DNA of 64,000 nucleotides from Enterobacter cloacae (GTDB lineage: Bacteria; Pseudomonadota; Gammaproteobacteria; Enterobacterales; Enterobacteriaceae). The translations under genes were made by a program, and so were the position numbers. Under the pieces are notes generated by a model. It did not search any database. It was not told the DNA's origin and was given only the letters and a program-made list of their open reading frames with translations. Numbering within the stretch: position 1 is the stretch's first letter; the number at the start of each line of letters is the position of its first letter. Below are positions 45,623 to 56,308 of the stretch, piece after piece. Where the stretch lies: contig NZ_JAALCJ010000004.1 of NCBI RefSeq assembly GCF_011078175.1, positions 372,001 through 436,000 of the forward strand. The letters are read 5' to 3'.

Positions 45623-47259
45623 TGTTTCGCCCTCTTAGGCTCAGGATCCTTTTTGTCTTTCGCTTCAAATACCAGCGCGTTGCTCTTTTCATTGAGCGTT
45701 TTCAGAACGGGCTGTAGCTCGCGTAAAACCTGATCAAGACGTTGCATATCCGCCACCATCTTGTTGTAGGCCGCTGAACCCGGCTGGAAGCCCTGCATAC
45801 TGCGATTCAGTTCGCGCAGCGTTTTCTGCATATCCTGCGGCAGCTGCTGCATGGACTGGTTGGCAGTGATCTTGTTGATATTATCCAGCGTGGTTTGCAG
45901 ACGTTGCATCGTCGCCTGGCTCTGACGCAGTGACCCTGTCGCAGCCTCAAGCATTGGATTTAGCGGCAGATTGTTGATCTTATCCAGCGTTTCCATCAGG
46001 CGCTGTTGGATCTGCGCCAGGCCACTGCTGACCGTAGGAATGATTTTGTAGCCGCCAAATTCACGGATCCCCGTCATTGGTGGCGCTTTTGGATAGAAGT
46101 CCATATCGACATACAACGCCCCTGTGACCAGGTTGCCGGTTTTCAGCGAGCCGCGCAGACCGCGATTCATCAGATCGCTGATATGATCTCCAATATCCTG
46201 ATCCTGACCAATCTGGTTTATCAAACGCTCAGGCTCAATGCGGATCAGCACCGGAATACGATAATCATCATCAAGCATCTGCTTAAGTCCCGGAACAAAG
46301 TAAGGCACTTGTCCCACTGTCCCCAGACGGATACCGCGGAACTCAACTGGCGCCCCTGGCTGCAAGCCGCGTACTGAGTCCTTAAAGAACATCAGGTAGT
46401 CGATGTGATCGGTATAGAGTGCATCCTGAATGCTTTTTTGATCGTCAAACAGTCTGAAGGCGGTTTTCTCCGCCACCGGTTGTCCCAGATCCATGCCTTC
46501 CGGCACGTCAAAACTGACGCCTCCACCAAACAGCGTGGTGAGGGAGCCCATCTCAACGCGCATCCCCGCAGAGGTGAGATCTACCGCGATCCCGCTGTCT
46601 TTCCAGAAACGAACGTTGCTTGTCACCAGGCGGTCATTAGGCGCATTGATAAAAAGCTGATAGCTGATGGTCCGTTTTTGCGGATCGAAGGTGCTGGTTT
46701 CAACCGAACCGACGCGATACCCACGGAACAGCACCGGATCGCCCGGCGTGAGCTGGCCCGCTTTTTTGCTGTCCAGAATAACGCGGATCCCTTTTGCATC
46801 CGGCGGCGCAAGCGGCGGTGAATCCAGCAGCTGATAGTTTGCTGGCTGGACGCCTTTGTTGCCGGGCTGGAGTTCAATGTAAGCCCCTGACAGCAACGTC
46901 CCTAATCCGCTTATCCCCTCTCTACCGACCTGCGGTTTTACTACCCAAAAAACGGAATCTTCATGGAGCAGTTTTTCCATGCCGGCATTCAGGCGGGCCT
47001 TGATTTCAACATGCGTCAAATCATCCGTCAGGGTCGCGCTTTCCACGACACCCACATCCACGCTACGGCTCTTGATGGTGGTTTTCCCCCCCTCAATCCC
47101 CTCTGCGTTGGTGGTAATTAGCGTGACTTCCGGTCCCTGATGGCTGTAATGATAAAACAGGATCCATGCACCGATCAGCGCGGTCACGATGGGGAAAATC
47201 CACACCGGCGACCAGTTTCTGACCTTCTGCACTTTAGCCTCTCCACTCTTATTTTCCAT
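45619..47259 (-). CDS. pqiB: PqiB, MCE-domain protein
   Basis: The ATG at 47259 gives 546 residues, the E. coli length. It has one N-terminal membrane helix (about 17-35, WIFPIVTALIGAWILFYHY) followed by three MCE domains and a long C-terminal coiled-coil region (about 400-520) that builds a tube across the periplasm. Conserved MCE-type segments include PPLAPPDAKGIRVIL and VEFRGIRLGTV. It starts 4 bases after pqiA. Confidence 0.95.
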   Translation of the reverse strand: MENKSGEAKVQKVRNWSPVWIFPIVTALIGAWILFYHYSHQGPEVTLITTNAEGIEGGKTTIKSRSVDVGVVESATLTDDLTHVEIKARLNAGMEKLLHEDSVFWVVKPQVGREGISGLGTLLSGAYIELQPGNKGVQPANYQLLDSPPLAPPDAKGIRVILDSKKAGQLTPGDPVLFRGYRVGSVETSTFDPQKRTISYQLFINAPNDRLVTSNVRFWKDSGIAVDLTSAGMRVEMGSLTTLFGGGVSFDVPEGMDLGQPVAEKTAFRLFDDQKSIQDALYTDHIDYLMFFKDSVRGLQPGAPVEFRGIRLGTVGQVPYFVPGLKQMLDDDYRIPVLIRIEPERLINQIGQDQDIGDHISDLMNRGLRGSLKTGNLVTGALYVDMDFYPKAPPMTGIREFGGYKIIPTVSSGLAQIQQRLMETLDKINNLPLNPMLEAATGSLRQSQATMQRLQTTLDNINKITANQSMQQLPQDMQKTLRELNRSMQGFQPGSAAYNKMVADMQRLDQVLRELQPVLKTLNEKSNALVFEAKDKKDPEPKRAKQ

Positions 47260-47263
47260 GCTC

Positions 47264-48517
47264 TTACTCTTCCTCATGGCTTGAATCGGGCTCACGATCC
47301 CACGATAAACGAGGGTCGAAGGTCATGGCCGCAAACATGGTCATAATGACGACCAGCGCAAACATCAGCGCTCCCATCGCGGGATAAATACTCATCAGCC
47401 CCCCCATGCGCACCAGCGCTGAGAGAACCGCAATCACGAACACGTCAATCATCGACCAGCGGCCAACAAATTCCACGACCTCATAAATCAGATGCATGCG
47501 CTCGCTGTCTCGCTTACCGTGTCCTTTTGCATCCCAGCAAAGCCAGGCAATGGCAATCATCTTTAAGGTCGGAACCATAATACTGGCGAGGAATATGACG
47601 CCTGCTACAGGGTAAGACCCCTCGCTCCACAGCAAAATCACCCCGGCCAGTATGGTCGAGGGCATTCTGTCGCCGAGCAGATCGGTGATCATGATCGGCA
47701 AGATATTGGCGGGCAGATAGAGCATGACAGAGGTCACCAGCAGCGCCATGGTCCATTGCAGGCTATTTTTACGCCGGACGTGACCTTTTGTTTCACAGCG
47801 CGGACACACCTCAACATCCGCGGGCAGCACGGCGGTGCAGCACGAGCAGGAGCGAAGCCCCTGACGGATACCCGGTACGCCCACCTTTACCGTCTGCGAG
47901 AGCGTCGGCGCCGGGGCAATATCGTCCCAGGCCCAGCGTCGGTCAACGCACTGGAACGCGCGCAGTTGTAGCACGCAGTACAGACACCACGGAATAAAGC
48001 TGCTGCCAATCCCCACATCGCCGTAGGCCATCAGCTTCACGAAGCTGACCAGAATACCCGCGAGAAAAATTTCCGCCATCCCCCAGCTTTTCAGCTGGAA
48101 CAGGATCCGCGCGAGCTTGATTTTAAGGACAGTGGGCATCCTGACGCGGTTGACCAGCAGCAGAATGACGACCAGGCAAAAAGCCGGAACGATCTGCACG
48201 AAAAGAAGAAAGAAGGTGCCAAGGCTGGCGTAATCTTCCGAGAACATCACGCCTGGAATTTCCAGTAAATCCACCTGGCTGGTCATCCCGCCCACTTTCA
48301 TATAGATGAAAGGGAAGAGATTGGAGAGCAGTAACATGAATAAGGCTGCCAGCGCATAAGCAGTAGGACGCTGCCTTGGCGCGTCCCACTCGGTCGTCAG
48401 CGTAGCGCCGCAGCGCGGGCAGGCAGCCTTATGTCCGTGACCAAGCTCTGGCAACGCCACGAGCATATCGCATTGCGAGCATAATATATGCCGATCGGCA
48501 TGGTGCTGGTCACACAT
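47264..48517 (-). CDS. pqiA: PqiA, inner-membrane protein of the Pqi system
   Basis: This 417-residue protein has two homologous halves, each beginning with zinc-ribbon-like cysteine pairs (CDQHH...CSQCD, CPRCG; CSCC...CPRCETKG) and followed by four membrane helices. PqiA works with the MCE protein PqiB in lipid movement between membranes. The pqi operon responds to paraquat and other stress through SoxRS in E. coli. It starts 13 bases after uup, so the four genes may share a message. Confidence 0.95.
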   Translation of the reverse strand: MCDQHHADRHILCSQCDMLVALPELGHGHKAACPRCGATLTTEWDAPRQRPTAYALAALFMLLLSNLFPFIYMKVGGMTSQVDLLEIPGVMFSEDYASLGTFFLLFVQIVPAFCLVVILLLVNRVRMPTVLKIKLARILFQLKSWGMAEIFLAGILVSFVKLMAYGDVGIGSSFIPWCLYCVLQLRAFQCVDRRWAWDDIAPAPTLSQTVKVGVPGIRQGLRSCSCCTAVLPADVEVCPRCETKGHVRRKNSLQWTMALLVTSVMLYLPANILPIMITDLLGDRMPSTILAGVILLWSEGSYPVAGVIFLASIMVPTLKMIAIAWLCWDAKGHGKRDSERMHLIYEVVEFVGRWSMIDVFVIAVLSALVRMGGLMSIYPAMGALMFALVVIMTMFAAMTFDPRLSWDREPDSSHEEE

Positions 48518-48530
48518 AGATTATCCCTGT

Positions 48531-50438
48531 TTATGCGCCGTTTTTCAGAGACTCAAGGTACTCCCAGCGCTCAAATGCCTCTTCCAGCGCCTGTTCAGCC
48601 TGGGAGAGCTCAGCCAATACTTTCTGAGTATAGTCGTGAGGCTGCGTAAAGAATGACGCATCAGCGACCTGAATTTGCAGTGCTTCCAGTGCAGCTTCCA
48701 GCGCTTCCAGACGCTGCGGCAGCCCCTCCAGCTCGCGCTGCAAGTTATAACTCATTTTAGCCGGAGACTTTTTGACAGTTTCTGCTTTTGCAACAACAGG
48801 TTCAGCGACATTTTTCGTCTTCGCCTGTTTTTGCGCCAGCGACTGTGATTGCTGTCCACGCGCGTCATGATAGCCGCCCACATATTGACCGATGCGTCCT
48901 TCACCTTCGAAGATCCAGCACTCGGTCACGGTGTTATCGACAAACTGACGATCGTGGCTGACCAGCATCACGGTTCCCTGATAACCATCAATCAACTCTT
49001 CCAGCAGTTCCAGCGTTTCGACATCCAGATCGTTAGTCGGTTCATCGAGAATCAATAAGTTACTGGGTTTCAGGAACAGACGCGCGAGCAAAAGACGGTT
49101 ACGCTCTCCGCCGGACAGCGCGCGCACCGGCGTCATGGCGCGTTTCGGGTGGAACAGGAAGTCCTGAAGGTAGCCCAGCACGTGACGCGGCTTGCCGTTA
49201 ACCATTACCTCCTGTTTACCCTCAGCGAGGTTATCCATCACCGTACGGTCGGGATCCAGCTCAGCGCGGTGCTGGTCGAAGTACGCCACTTCCAGTTTAG
49301 TACCGCAGTGGATACGACCGCTGTCGGCCTGGAGTTGGCCGAGCATCAGTTTCAGCAGCGTGGTTTTACCGCAGCCATTCGGGCCGATCAGCGCAATTTT
49401 GTCGCCGCGCTGAACCTGAGCGGAGAAATCGTTCACCAGCACTTTGCCGTCAACGGAATAGTTCACGTTTTCCATTTCGAAGACAATCTTGCCCGAGCGG
49501 GACGCCTCTTCCACCTGCATTTTGGCGCTTCCCATGACTTCACGGCGTTCGCTACGTTCGCGGCGCATCGCCTTAAGGGCGCGAACGCGGCCTTCGTTAC
49601 GGGTACGACGCGCTTTGATGCCCTGACGGATCCAGACCTCTTCCTGCGCCAGCTTGCGGTCGAACTCGGCGTTTTGCAGCTCTTCCACGCGCAGGTTCTC
49701 TTCTTTCTCCAGCAGATAGGTATCGTAATCGCCCGGGTAGGTCACCAGCTTGCCGCGGTCGAGATCGACAATGCGCGTGGCCATGTTACGAATGAACGAA
49801 CGGTCGTGGGAGATGAAGATAATGGTGCCATTGAAGGTTTTCAGGAACCCTTCCAGCCAGTCAATCGCTTCGATATCCAGGTGGTTCGTCGGTTCGTCCA
49901 GCAGCAGCACCTTAGGCCCGCTCACCAGGGCACGGCCCAGCGCCGCTTTACGCAGCCAGCCGCCGGAGAGTGCCGACAGCTCCATATCCGCTTCCAGGCC
50001 AAGCTGGGCCAGCACTTCGTTAATGCGGTTTTCCAGCTGCCACAGGCCGTGGTGATCGAGCATCTCCTGCACTTTTGCCAGCTCGTTGAGATTTTTGTCG
50101 CTCGGGTCCGTCATCACCAGATGCGAAATCTCGTGGTAACGCTTGAGGTATTCTGCCTGCTCTGAAATTCCTTCGGCCACAAAATCGTACACGCTGCCGG
50201 TGACGTTGCGCGGCGGATCCTGTTGCAGACGAGAGACAATCAGATCCTGCTCGTAAACAATACGGCCGTCGTCCAGCCCCTGCTCACGGTTAAGGATTTT
50301 CATCAGCGTCGATTTACCTGCCCCGTTACGGCCGACCAGACAGACGCGCTCGTTATCTTCGATATGCAGCTCTGCATTATCGAGTAGCGGTGAGTCGCTA
50401 AAAGAGAGCCACGCGCCGTGCATACTAATTAAAGACAT
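48531..50438 (-). CDS. uup: Uup, ABC-F ATPase
   Basis: The 635-residue protein has two soluble ABC cassettes without membrane segments: Walker A GRNGAGKS and GPNGCGKT, signatures LSGGWLRKAALGRAL and LSGGERNRLLLARLF, both followed by DEPTNHLD or DEPTNDLD. Between them is the ABC-F linker, and the C-terminal DNA-binding domain is a coiled coil (about 560-635). Uup affects transposon precise excision and ribosome function. The order rlmKL-uup-pqi is as in E. coli. Confidence 0.95.
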   Translation of the reverse strand: MSLISMHGAWLSFSDSPLLDNAELHIEDNERVCLVGRNGAGKSTLMKILNREQGLDDGRIVYEQDLIVSRLQQDPPRNVTGSVYDFVAEGISEQAEYLKRYHEISHLVMTDPSDKNLNELAKVQEMLDHHGLWQLENRINEVLAQLGLEADMELSALSGGWLRKAALGRALVSGPKVLLLDEPTNHLDIEAIDWLEGFLKTFNGTIIFISHDRSFIRNMATRIVDLDRGKLVTYPGDYDTYLLEKEENLRVEELQNAEFDRKLAQEEVWIRQGIKARRTRNEGRVRALKAMRRERSERREVMGSAKMQVEEASRSGKIVFEMENVNYSVDGKVLVNDFSAQVQRGDKIALIGPNGCGKTTLLKLMLGQLQADSGRIHCGTKLEVAYFDQHRAELDPDRTVMDNLAEGKQEVMVNGKPRHVLGYLQDFLFHPKRAMTPVRALSGGERNRLLLARLFLKPSNLLILDEPTNDLDVETLELLEELIDGYQGTVMLVSHDRQFVDNTVTECWIFEGEGRIGQYVGGYHDARGQQSQSLAQKQAKTKNVAEPVVAKAETVKKSPAKMSYNLQRELEGLPQRLEALEAALEALQIQVADASFFTQPHDYTQKVLAELSQAEQALEEAFERWEYLESLKNGA

Positions 50439-50450
50439 TTATTTTTCCTT

Positions 50451-52559
50451 TCAGACCGCGGAAATTAGCCAGCAGTTGTGGATTTGACGGTTACGGGCAA
50501 AGTCCTGAGACAGCGTTTTTTGGCTGATTTCTTGTGCTTTCAATCCCAGTTCGGCCAGGCCGTCGTGATCCATGCGGAATCCGCGCTTGTTGTTCGAGAA
50601 CATAATGGTGCCGCCTTTACGCAGCAGACGCTTCAGGTCGGTCATCAGGCGCAGGTGGTCGCGTTGAACATCAAAGCTATCCTCCATACGCTTAGAGTTA
50701 GAGAAGGTCGGCGGATCGATAAAGATCAGGTCAAACTGCTCGTCGGTATCACGCAGCCAGCCCAGCACGTCGGCCTGCAACAGGCGATGCTGACGGCCGG
50801 TTAAGCCGTTAAGACGCAGATTGCGCTCTGCCCACTCAAGATAGGTGCGAGACATATCTACCGTGGTGGTGCTACGCGCGCCGCCGAGCCCCGCATGAAC
50901 GCTGGCGCTGCCGGTATAGGAGAACAGGTTAAGGAAGTCCTTACCTTTGCTCATCTGGCCCAGCATACGGCGGGCAATACGGTGATCGAGGAACAGGCCG
51001 GTATCAAGGTAATCGGTCAGGTTAACCCACAGGCGCGCGTTATATTCGCCCACTTCGATGAAGTCGCCCTTCTCGCCCATCTTCTGATACTGGTTTTTGC
51101 CTTTCTGACGCTCACGGGTTTTCAGCACCAGCTTGTTTGGCGAAATGCCGAGTACGGCGATGGTGGCCGCAATCACATCCAGCATACGCTGACGCGCTTT
51201 TTGCGCATCGACGGTTTTCGGCGGGGCGTATTCCTGAACCACCACCCAGTCTGCATAGCGGTCAACCGCCACGTTGTATTCCGGCAGGTCAGCGTCGTAC
51301 AGGCGATAACATTCGATGCCTTCCTGCTTCGCCCACTTCTCAAATTTCTTCAGGTTTTTGCGCAGGCGGTTGGCGTAATCTTCCGCCACGCCTGACGGTT
51401 TGCTGTCCGCTGCAATCTCTGCCAGATGGTAGTTTTTCTGCACGCAGTCCAGCGGGCCGTTTTTCGCCTTGAACTGGCGATCGGCACGCAGTTGCAGGCA
51501 GCTCAGCAGCTCCGGCGAGGCGCTAAACAGAGAGAGGTTCCAGCCGCCAAAATGCGTTTTCATATTGCGTCCCAGCAGACTGTGCAGCGCAATCAGCGCC
51601 GGCTCGCTGTCCAGACGCTCACCATACGGCGGGTTGCTGATCACCGTACCGTACGGGCCTTTTGGCAGCGGGTTGGTCAGGTTCGCCACGTCTTTCACCT
51701 CGAAGGTCACCAGTTCACCGATACCGGCGCGACGGGCGTTGCTGCGCGCGCGTTCAATCACACGTGCGTCGCTGTCCGAACCGTAAAAGTGAGAGGTGTA
51801 CTCCGCCAGCCCTTTACGGGCGCGGGTCTGCGCGTCGTCTTTGACCTCTTTCCAGATAGCTTCATCGTGCTGCGCCCAGCCTTTGAAGCCCCACTGTCCA
51901 CGATGCAGTCCTGGCGCACGGTCGGTGGCCAGCATCGCGGCTTCAATCAGCAGCGTACCGGAACCACACATCGGATCGAGCAGCGGCGTACCTGGCTGCC
52001 ACCCGGAGCGCATCACGATAGCGGCAGCCAGCGTTTCTTTGATCGGTGCCATCCCGGTGCGATCGCGATAGCCGCGCAGATGCAGGCCTGCGCCGCTCAG
52101 GTCCAGGGAAACACTGGCCGTATCGCCGTTCAGCCAGACGTTGATACGCAGATCCGGGTTTTCACGGTCAACGTTCGGACGTTCTTTATTACGACGCGTG
52201 AAGCAGTCCACAATGGCGTCTTTGACGCGCAGGGCACCGTACTGGCTGTTGCGGATCTCGTCGTTGACGCCGTTGAAATGCACCGCAAAGGTGGCGTCCG
52301 GCGTGAAGATCTCTGTCCAGTCGATCATCTGTACGCCGGTGTAGAGATCAAGATCGCTGTAGACCTTGCACTCTTTCATCGGCAGCATGATGCGCGACGC
52401 CAGACGGCTCCACATCAGGCTCTGGTAAATAAGCCGCGTGTCGCCCTCAAAATGGACACCACCCTGAACCACCCGGCACTCTTTCGCGCCCAGGGCTTCC
52501 AGTTCAGTTTTTAACAGCTCTTCCAGCCCACGGGCCGTACTGGCAAACAGAGAATTCAT
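50451..52559 (-). CDS. rlmL: RlmKL, bifunctional 23S rRNA methyltransferase
   Basis: The start at 52559 gives 702 residues beginning [16 protein letters not shown], like E. coli. An in-frame ATG 18 bases upstream is possible. The N-terminal half (RlmL) has a THUMP domain (about 45-155) and a methyltransferase with [14 protein letters not shown] and the NPPYGER motif, methylating N2 of G2445. The C-terminal half (RlmK) has [18 protein letters not shown] and [11 protein letters not shown], methylating N7 of G2069. uup follows 12 bases later. Confidence 0.95.
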   Translation of the reverse strand: MNSLFASTARGLEELLKTELEALGAKECRVVQGGVHFEGDTRLIYQSLMWSRLASRIMLPMKECKVYSDLDLYTGVQMIDWTEIFTPDATFAVHFNGVNDEIRNSQYGALRVKDAIVDCFTRRNKERPNVDRENPDLRINVWLNGDTASVSLDLSGAGLHLRGYRDRTGMAPIKETLAAAIVMRSGWQPGTPLLDPMCGSGTLLIEAAMLATDRAPGLHRGQWGFKGWAQHDEAIWKEVKDDAQTRARKGLAEYTSHFYGSDSDARVIERARSNARRAGIGELVTFEVKDVANLTNPLPKGPYGTVISNPPYGERLDSEPALIALHSLLGRNMKTHFGGWNLSLFSASPELLSCLQLRADRQFKAKNGPLDCVQKNYHLAEIAADSKPSGVAEDYANRLRKNLKKFEKWAKQEGIECYRLYDADLPEYNVAVDRYADWVVVQEYAPPKTVDAQKARQRMLDVIAATIAVLGISPNKLVLKTRERQKGKNQYQKMGEKGDFIEVGEYNARLWVNLTDYLDTGLFLDHRIARRMLGQMSKGKDFLNLFSYTGSASVHAGLGGARSTTTVDMSRTYLEWAERNLRLNGLTGRQHRLLQADVLGWLRDTDEQFDLIFIDPPTFSNSKRMEDSFDVQRDHLRLMTDLKRLLRKGGTIMFSNNKRGFRMDHDGLAELGLKAQEISQKTLSQDFARNRQIHNCWLISAV

Positions 52560-52657
52560 ATCGTCACTTTTACTCATAGAAAATTGTCGCGCATTATAGC
52601 TAATATGGCGTGTATGTCATAAAGTTGAAGGCTTATTTTCTTTAGCGGGAGTGTACA

Positions 52658-53767
52658 GTGGCGACGTTATCCAGGCTTTTTATTCATCCGGTAAAATCGA
52701 TGCGCGGTATCGGCGTTTCTCACGCGCTGGCCGATATGAGCGGATTCGCCTTCGATCGGATTTTTATGGTCACCGAGCCCGACGGTACGTTTATCACCGC
52801 ACGTCAGTTCCCGCAGATGGTTCGCTTTATCCCTTCCCCGCTTCATGACGGTTTGCATTTGACCGCGCCGGACGGCTCAAGCGTCGTGATCCGCTTTGCT
52901 GATTTTGCGCCAGTTGATGCGCCAACGGAAGTGTGGGGCAATCACTTTACCGCGCGTATTGCGCCAGATAACATCAACCATTGGCTGAGCGGCTTTTTCT
53001 CCCGTGACGTTCAGCTGCGCTGGGTTGGGCCCGCGTTGACCCGTCGCGTAAAACGGCACGACGCGGTTCCTCTCTCCTTCGCGGATGGTTTTCCCTTTCT
53101 GCTAACCAGCGAGGCCTCACTGCGTGATTTACAGCATCGTTGCAAAGCCAGCGTGCAAATGGAACAGTTTCGCCCGAATCTGGTGGTGACCGGAGCGGAT
53201 GCCTGGGAGGAAGATACCTGGAAAGTGATCCGTATCGGCAGCGTTATTTTTGATGTCGTGAAGCCGTGCAGCCGCTGTATTTTGACCACCGTCAGCCCGG
53301 AGAAAGGCCAAAAACACCCTTCCGGCGAACCGCTGAAAACCTTGCAGTCATTTCGTACCGCGCAGGATAACGGTGATGTCGACTTCGGCCAGAACCTGAT
53401 CCCCCGCTCCAGCGGCGTGATCCGCGTGGGCGATGAAGTCGAAATTCTTACCCGCGGGCCTGCCAGAGTGTACGGTGCAGGTCAGGAAGAAGAGAGGGTT
53501 GACGTTGTGACCAACGTCGCTACCGCAGTAGATATTCACTGGGAAGGCAAAGTTATCCGTGGTAACAATCAGCAGGTACTGCTGGAACAGCTGGAGCAGG
53601 CGGGTATCCGCGTACCGTATTCCTGTCGCGCGGGAATTTGCGGATGCTGTCGCATCAAACTGGTCGATGGTGAAGTGAGTGCCCTGAAGAAATCGGCAAT
53701 GGGCAGTGACGGCACGATCCTGTGCTGTAGCTGCGTGCCAAAGACGAACGTACAGCTGGAAGCTTAA
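52658..53767 (+). CDS. ycbX: YcbX, MOSC and ferredoxin-domain protein
   Basis: The gene begins at a GTG codon (GTG-GCG-ACG, matching the E. coli start MATL) and encodes 369 residues. An N-terminal beta-barrel and MOSC domain (about 5-260, with the conserved cysteine in KPCSRC) precede a C-terminal 2Fe-2S ferredoxin domain (about 285-369) with CRAGICGCC. YcbX takes part in molybdenum-cofactor-dependent detoxification of N-hydroxylated base analogues. Its stop codon overlaps that of convergent zapC. Confidence 0.94.
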   Translation: MATLSRLFIHPVKSMRGIGVSHALADMSGFAFDRIFMVTEPDGTFITARQFPQMVRFIPSPLHDGLHLTAPDGSSVVIRFADFAPVDAPTEVWGNHFTARIAPDNINHWLSGFFSRDVQLRWVGPALTRRVKRHDAVPLSFADGFPFLLTSEASLRDLQHRCKASVQMEQFRPNLVVTGADAWEEDTWKVIRIGSVIFDVVKPCSRCILTTVSPEKGQKHPSGEPLKTLQSFRTAQDNGDVDFGQNLIPRSSGVIRVGDEVEILTRGPARVYGAGQEEERVDVVTNVATAVDIHWEGKVIRGNNQQVLLEQLEQAGIRVPYSCRAGICGCCRIKLVDGEVSALKKSAMGSDGTILCCSCVPKTNVQLEA

Positions 53768-54306
53768 ACCGCCTGTTCAAGGCTGAAGGAATCGACGCGC
53801 AGTTGTGGTTTCAGCCTGTCATTCATCACTTTGATAGCATCACCTAACTGCATGACTCGCCCGGCAATAGTCACCCCGGGTTGGGCCAGCAGACAGAGCG
53901 CGGCATTTTCACCGGGTTCAACCACCAGCAAATTCACCTCTTCTTCGGTATCGCTCAGATTGACGCTCGCCGCATCGCCGGTAGCCGGGTTCCAGCTCAT
54001 GCCGTGCGCGAGGAAATGCCAGCTTTTCGGCATTTGTGGTTTCAGAAAACGGATCGCCACCAGCGCATTAAGTACCAGTTCAGCGCGCTGTTCTTTGGAG
54101 AGATCGAAGTCGCGGCATTTTTCTTCAAAAGAGAAATAGAGGGCAGCGTCGTCAACGCAAAAGCCTGAGGGAGCAAACGCGTCTGGCGTTAACATTCGGC
54201 GCGCAAAACGAGAGCGAAACAACATGCCATTGGCTAAGTCAAGCATCATACGGTCATGCTCGTCACAAAAATACCAGCGCCAGTTATCGTCAGGTTTAAT
54301 TCGCAT
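53764..54306 (-). CDS. zapC: ZapC, FtsZ-ring stabiliser
   Basis: At 180 residues this matches E. coli ZapC (formerly YcbW), a cytoplasmic protein that bundles FtsZ filaments and supports Z-ring assembly. The start [21 protein letters not shown] is highly conserved. The protein has no membrane segment. Its stop codon overlaps that of ycbX. It is separated from pyrD by about 165 bases including a pyrD terminator. Confidence 0.94.
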   Translation of the reverse strand: MRIKPDDNWRWYFCDEHDRMMLDLANGMLFRSRFARRMLTPDAFAPSGFCVDDAALYFSFEEKCRDFDLSKEQRAELVLNALVAIRFLKPQMPKSWHFLAHGMSWNPATGDAASVNLSDTEEEVNLLVVEPGENAALCLLAQPGVTIAGRVMQLGDAIKVMNDRLKPQLRVDSFSLEQAV

Positions 54307-54424
54307 GTTTTTCTCCCGTCCCCTAAACGTCCTGTACTAAAAATGTCCTGTTTGCCGCTTCGCTTATAACCCTAGTAATAAAAGACTATAATGCCTAAAT
54401 AAGCAACAATGACGGAATATAAAA

Positions 54425-54454
54425 CAACCAGGGCTGGAAATAAAGCCCTGGTTG
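54425..54454 (-). terminator. Terminator of pyrD
   Basis: Minus strand CAACCAGGGCT-TTATTTCC-AGCCCTGGTTG followed by TTTTATATT, 19 bases after the pyrD stop. Confidence 0.9.
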
Positions 54455-54472
54455 TCTGATTAAGAGAAAAGA

Positions 54473-55483
54473 TTAGATATACGTGACGATTTCTTTAATC
54501 AACGGCGGACCTTTAAAAATAAAGCCAGAATAAATTTGTACCAGTGATGCACCTGCTGCCATTTTCTCACGTGCAGCGATGACGGAGTCAATGCCACCCA
54601 CGCCAATAATCGGCAGTTGGCCTTTTAATTCCGCGGAGAGTGCGCGAATAATTTCGGTGCTTTTTAATTGTACTGGACGACCGCTTAATCCACCCGCTTC
54701 GTCACAGTTTTTCATTCCCTGAACGAGAGAGCGATCGAGTGTCGTATTGGTCGCAATCACACCATCAATATTATGGCGAACTAAACTGTCGGCAACCTGG
54801 ATCAATTCTTCTGCCGAAAGATCCGGGGCGATCTTAACCGCCACCGGGACATATTTATGGTGGATAGCCTGTAGCTCCGCTTGTTTATTTTTAATGGCGC
54901 TAAGAAGATCGTCGAGCGCTTCGCCATATTGCAGGGAACGCAGCCCTGGGGTGTTAGGCGAGGATATATTCACCGCGATATAACCGGCATAGGCATAGAT
55001 TTTTTCCATACAAATCAGATAGTCATCTTTGCCTTGCTCAACCGGCGTATCTTTATTTTTGCCAATATTAATACCCAGCACGCCATCAAAATGGGCTTTC
55101 TTGACGTTCTCAACCAGATGATCGACGCCAAGGTTATTAAAGCCCATGCGGTTGATCAGCCCCTCGGCTTCAACCAGGCGGAACAAACGTGGCTTGTCAT
55201 TTCCCGGCTGCGGACGCGGCGTCACCGTCCCGATTTCGATCGAGCCAAAGCCCATCGCACCGAGTGCATCAATGCATTCGCCATTTTTGTCCAGACCGGC
55301 CGCCAGACCCAGTGGATTTTTGAACGTGAGGCCCATGCATTGAACGGGTTTTTCTGGCACGTTTTGACGCACCAGTGCGGCCAGTGGCGTTCCTGTAATA
55401 CGGCGTAACTGCTGAAATGTAAATTCATGAGCGCGCTCAGGATCGAGCTGGAAAAGGGCTTTACGAACGAAGGGGTAGTACAT
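54473..55483 (-). CDS. pyrD: PyrD, quinone-linked dihydroorotate dehydrogenase
   Basis: The ATG at 55483 gives 336 residues, the E. coli length, after a perfect AGGAG site. PyrD is the membrane-associated class 2 enzyme that oxidises dihydroorotate to orotate with ubiquinone. The amphipathic N-terminal helices ([20 protein letters not shown]) that bind the membrane are present. The FMN barrel has [12 protein letters not shown], the catalytic serine in [10 protein letters not shown] and the C-terminal phosphate loop GVGGIDS. Confidence 0.97.
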   Translation of the reverse strand: MYYPFVRKALFQLDPERAHEFTFQQLRRITGTPLAALVRQNVPEKPVQCMGLTFKNPLGLAAGLDKNGECIDALGAMGFGSIEIGTVTPRPQPGNDKPRLFRLVEAEGLINRMGFNNLGVDHLVENVKKAHFDGVLGINIGKNKDTPVEQGKDDYLICMEKIYAYAGYIAVNISSPNTPGLRSLQYGEALDDLLSAIKNKQAELQAIHHKYVPVAVKIAPDLSAEELIQVADSLVRHNIDGVIATNTTLDRSLVQGMKNCDEAGGLSGRPVQLKSTEIIRALSAELKGQLPIIGVGGIDSVIAAREKMAAGASLVQIYSGFIFKGPPLIKEIVTYI

Positions 55484-55498
55484 GAACTCTCCTGGATT

Positions 55499-55516
55499 CC
55501 CGGTGTGCAAACCGGG
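55499..55516 (-). promoter_or_regulatory. pyrD leader hairpin
   Basis: Minus strand CCCGGTTTGCACACCGGG can fold just before the AGGAG site. In E. coli, start-site choice at this place decides whether the leader can form the hairpin and hide the ribosome site when CTP is abundant. The bases here allow the same mechanism. Confidence 0.75.
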
Positions 55517-55579
55517 AGGGGATTATGTGCGATCCCGCCCGGAAAGGAAATTGACCTGTGGCAAAAAAAGCCTTCTAAA

Positions 55580-55595
55580 ACGCAATCGTTTACTT
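55580..55595 (-). promoter_or_regulatory. PurR-like site of pyrD
   Basis: ACGCAATCGTTTACTT matches the PurR consensus ACGCAAACGTTTGCGT at 11 of 16 positions and lies about 100 bases before pyrD, as the E. coli site does. Confidence 0.65.
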
Positions 55596-55732
55596 ATCGG
55601 CAAGCTTCTTATGCATTTTTCTGCATTCATCCTGAGGATAAATCATTTAGTGGAATAACCACGCAATGTCACACTCCTGAAAATTGTTATGAATGTTAGG
55701 CAAAAGCACACAATTAGTTATAAGGAGCAACC

Positions 55733-56308
55733 ATGCGCGTCATTACCCTGGCCGGAAGCCCCCGCTTCCCCTCTCGCTCCAGCGCTCTGCTGGAATACGC
55801 TCGCGAAAAGCTTAATGCTCTGGATGTGGAAGTGTGTCACTGGAATTTGCACAATTTCGCGCCTGAAGATCTGCTCTACGCCCGTTTCGACAGCCCGGCG
55901 CTGAAAACCCTGATCGAACAACTTAAGCGTGCTGACGGGCTGGTCGTCGCGACACCGATTTATAAAGCCTCGTTTTCCGGCGCACTGAAAACGCTGCTCG
56001 ATCTGCTGCCCGAACGCGCGCTGGACGGCAAGGTCGTCCTGCCGCTGGCCACAGGCGGTACGGTAGCCCATTTACTGGCGGTGGATTATGCCCTCAAGCC
56101 GGTTCTGAACGCGCTGAAAGCGCAGGAGATCCTGCATGGCGTCTTCGCTGACGACTCACAGGTAATCGACTACCAGCATAAACCGCATTTCACGCCGAAT
56201 CTCCAAACCCGGCTCGACGTTGCGCTCGAAACCTTCTGGCACGCCCTGAACCGTCGGGATCGCCACGCGTCGGCATTGCATCAATCACAAGGAGTGGCGC
56301 ATGTTTAA
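55733..56308 (+). CDS. ssuE: SsuE, NADPH-dependent FMN reductase
   Basis: This 191-residue flavodoxin-fold protein supplies reduced FMN to the SsuD monooxygenase. The flavin-binding loop LAGSPRFPSRSSALLEYA is at about 5-22, and ATPIYKASFSGALKTLLDLL at about 75-94 is conserved. It is the first gene of the ssuEADCB operon. A TAAGGAG site precedes the ATG. The 3' end overlaps ssuA by 8 bases. In E. coli the operon needs Cbl and is off when sulfate is present. Confidence 0.96.
   Translation: MRVITLAGSPRFPSRSSALLEYAREKLNALDVEVCHWNLHNFAPEDLLYARFDSPALKTLIEQLKRADGLVVATPIYKASFSGALKTLLDLLPERALDGKVVLPLATGGTVAHLLAVDYALKPVLNALKAQEILHGVFADDSQVIDYQHKPHFTPNLQTRLDVALETFWHALNRRDRHASALHQSQGVAHV

Noticed and set aside
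49149..50165. Plus-strand open frame of 338 codons
   Set aside because: It is antisense to uup, a complete ABC-F gene. Long antisense frames are common in GC-rich codon-biased genes.
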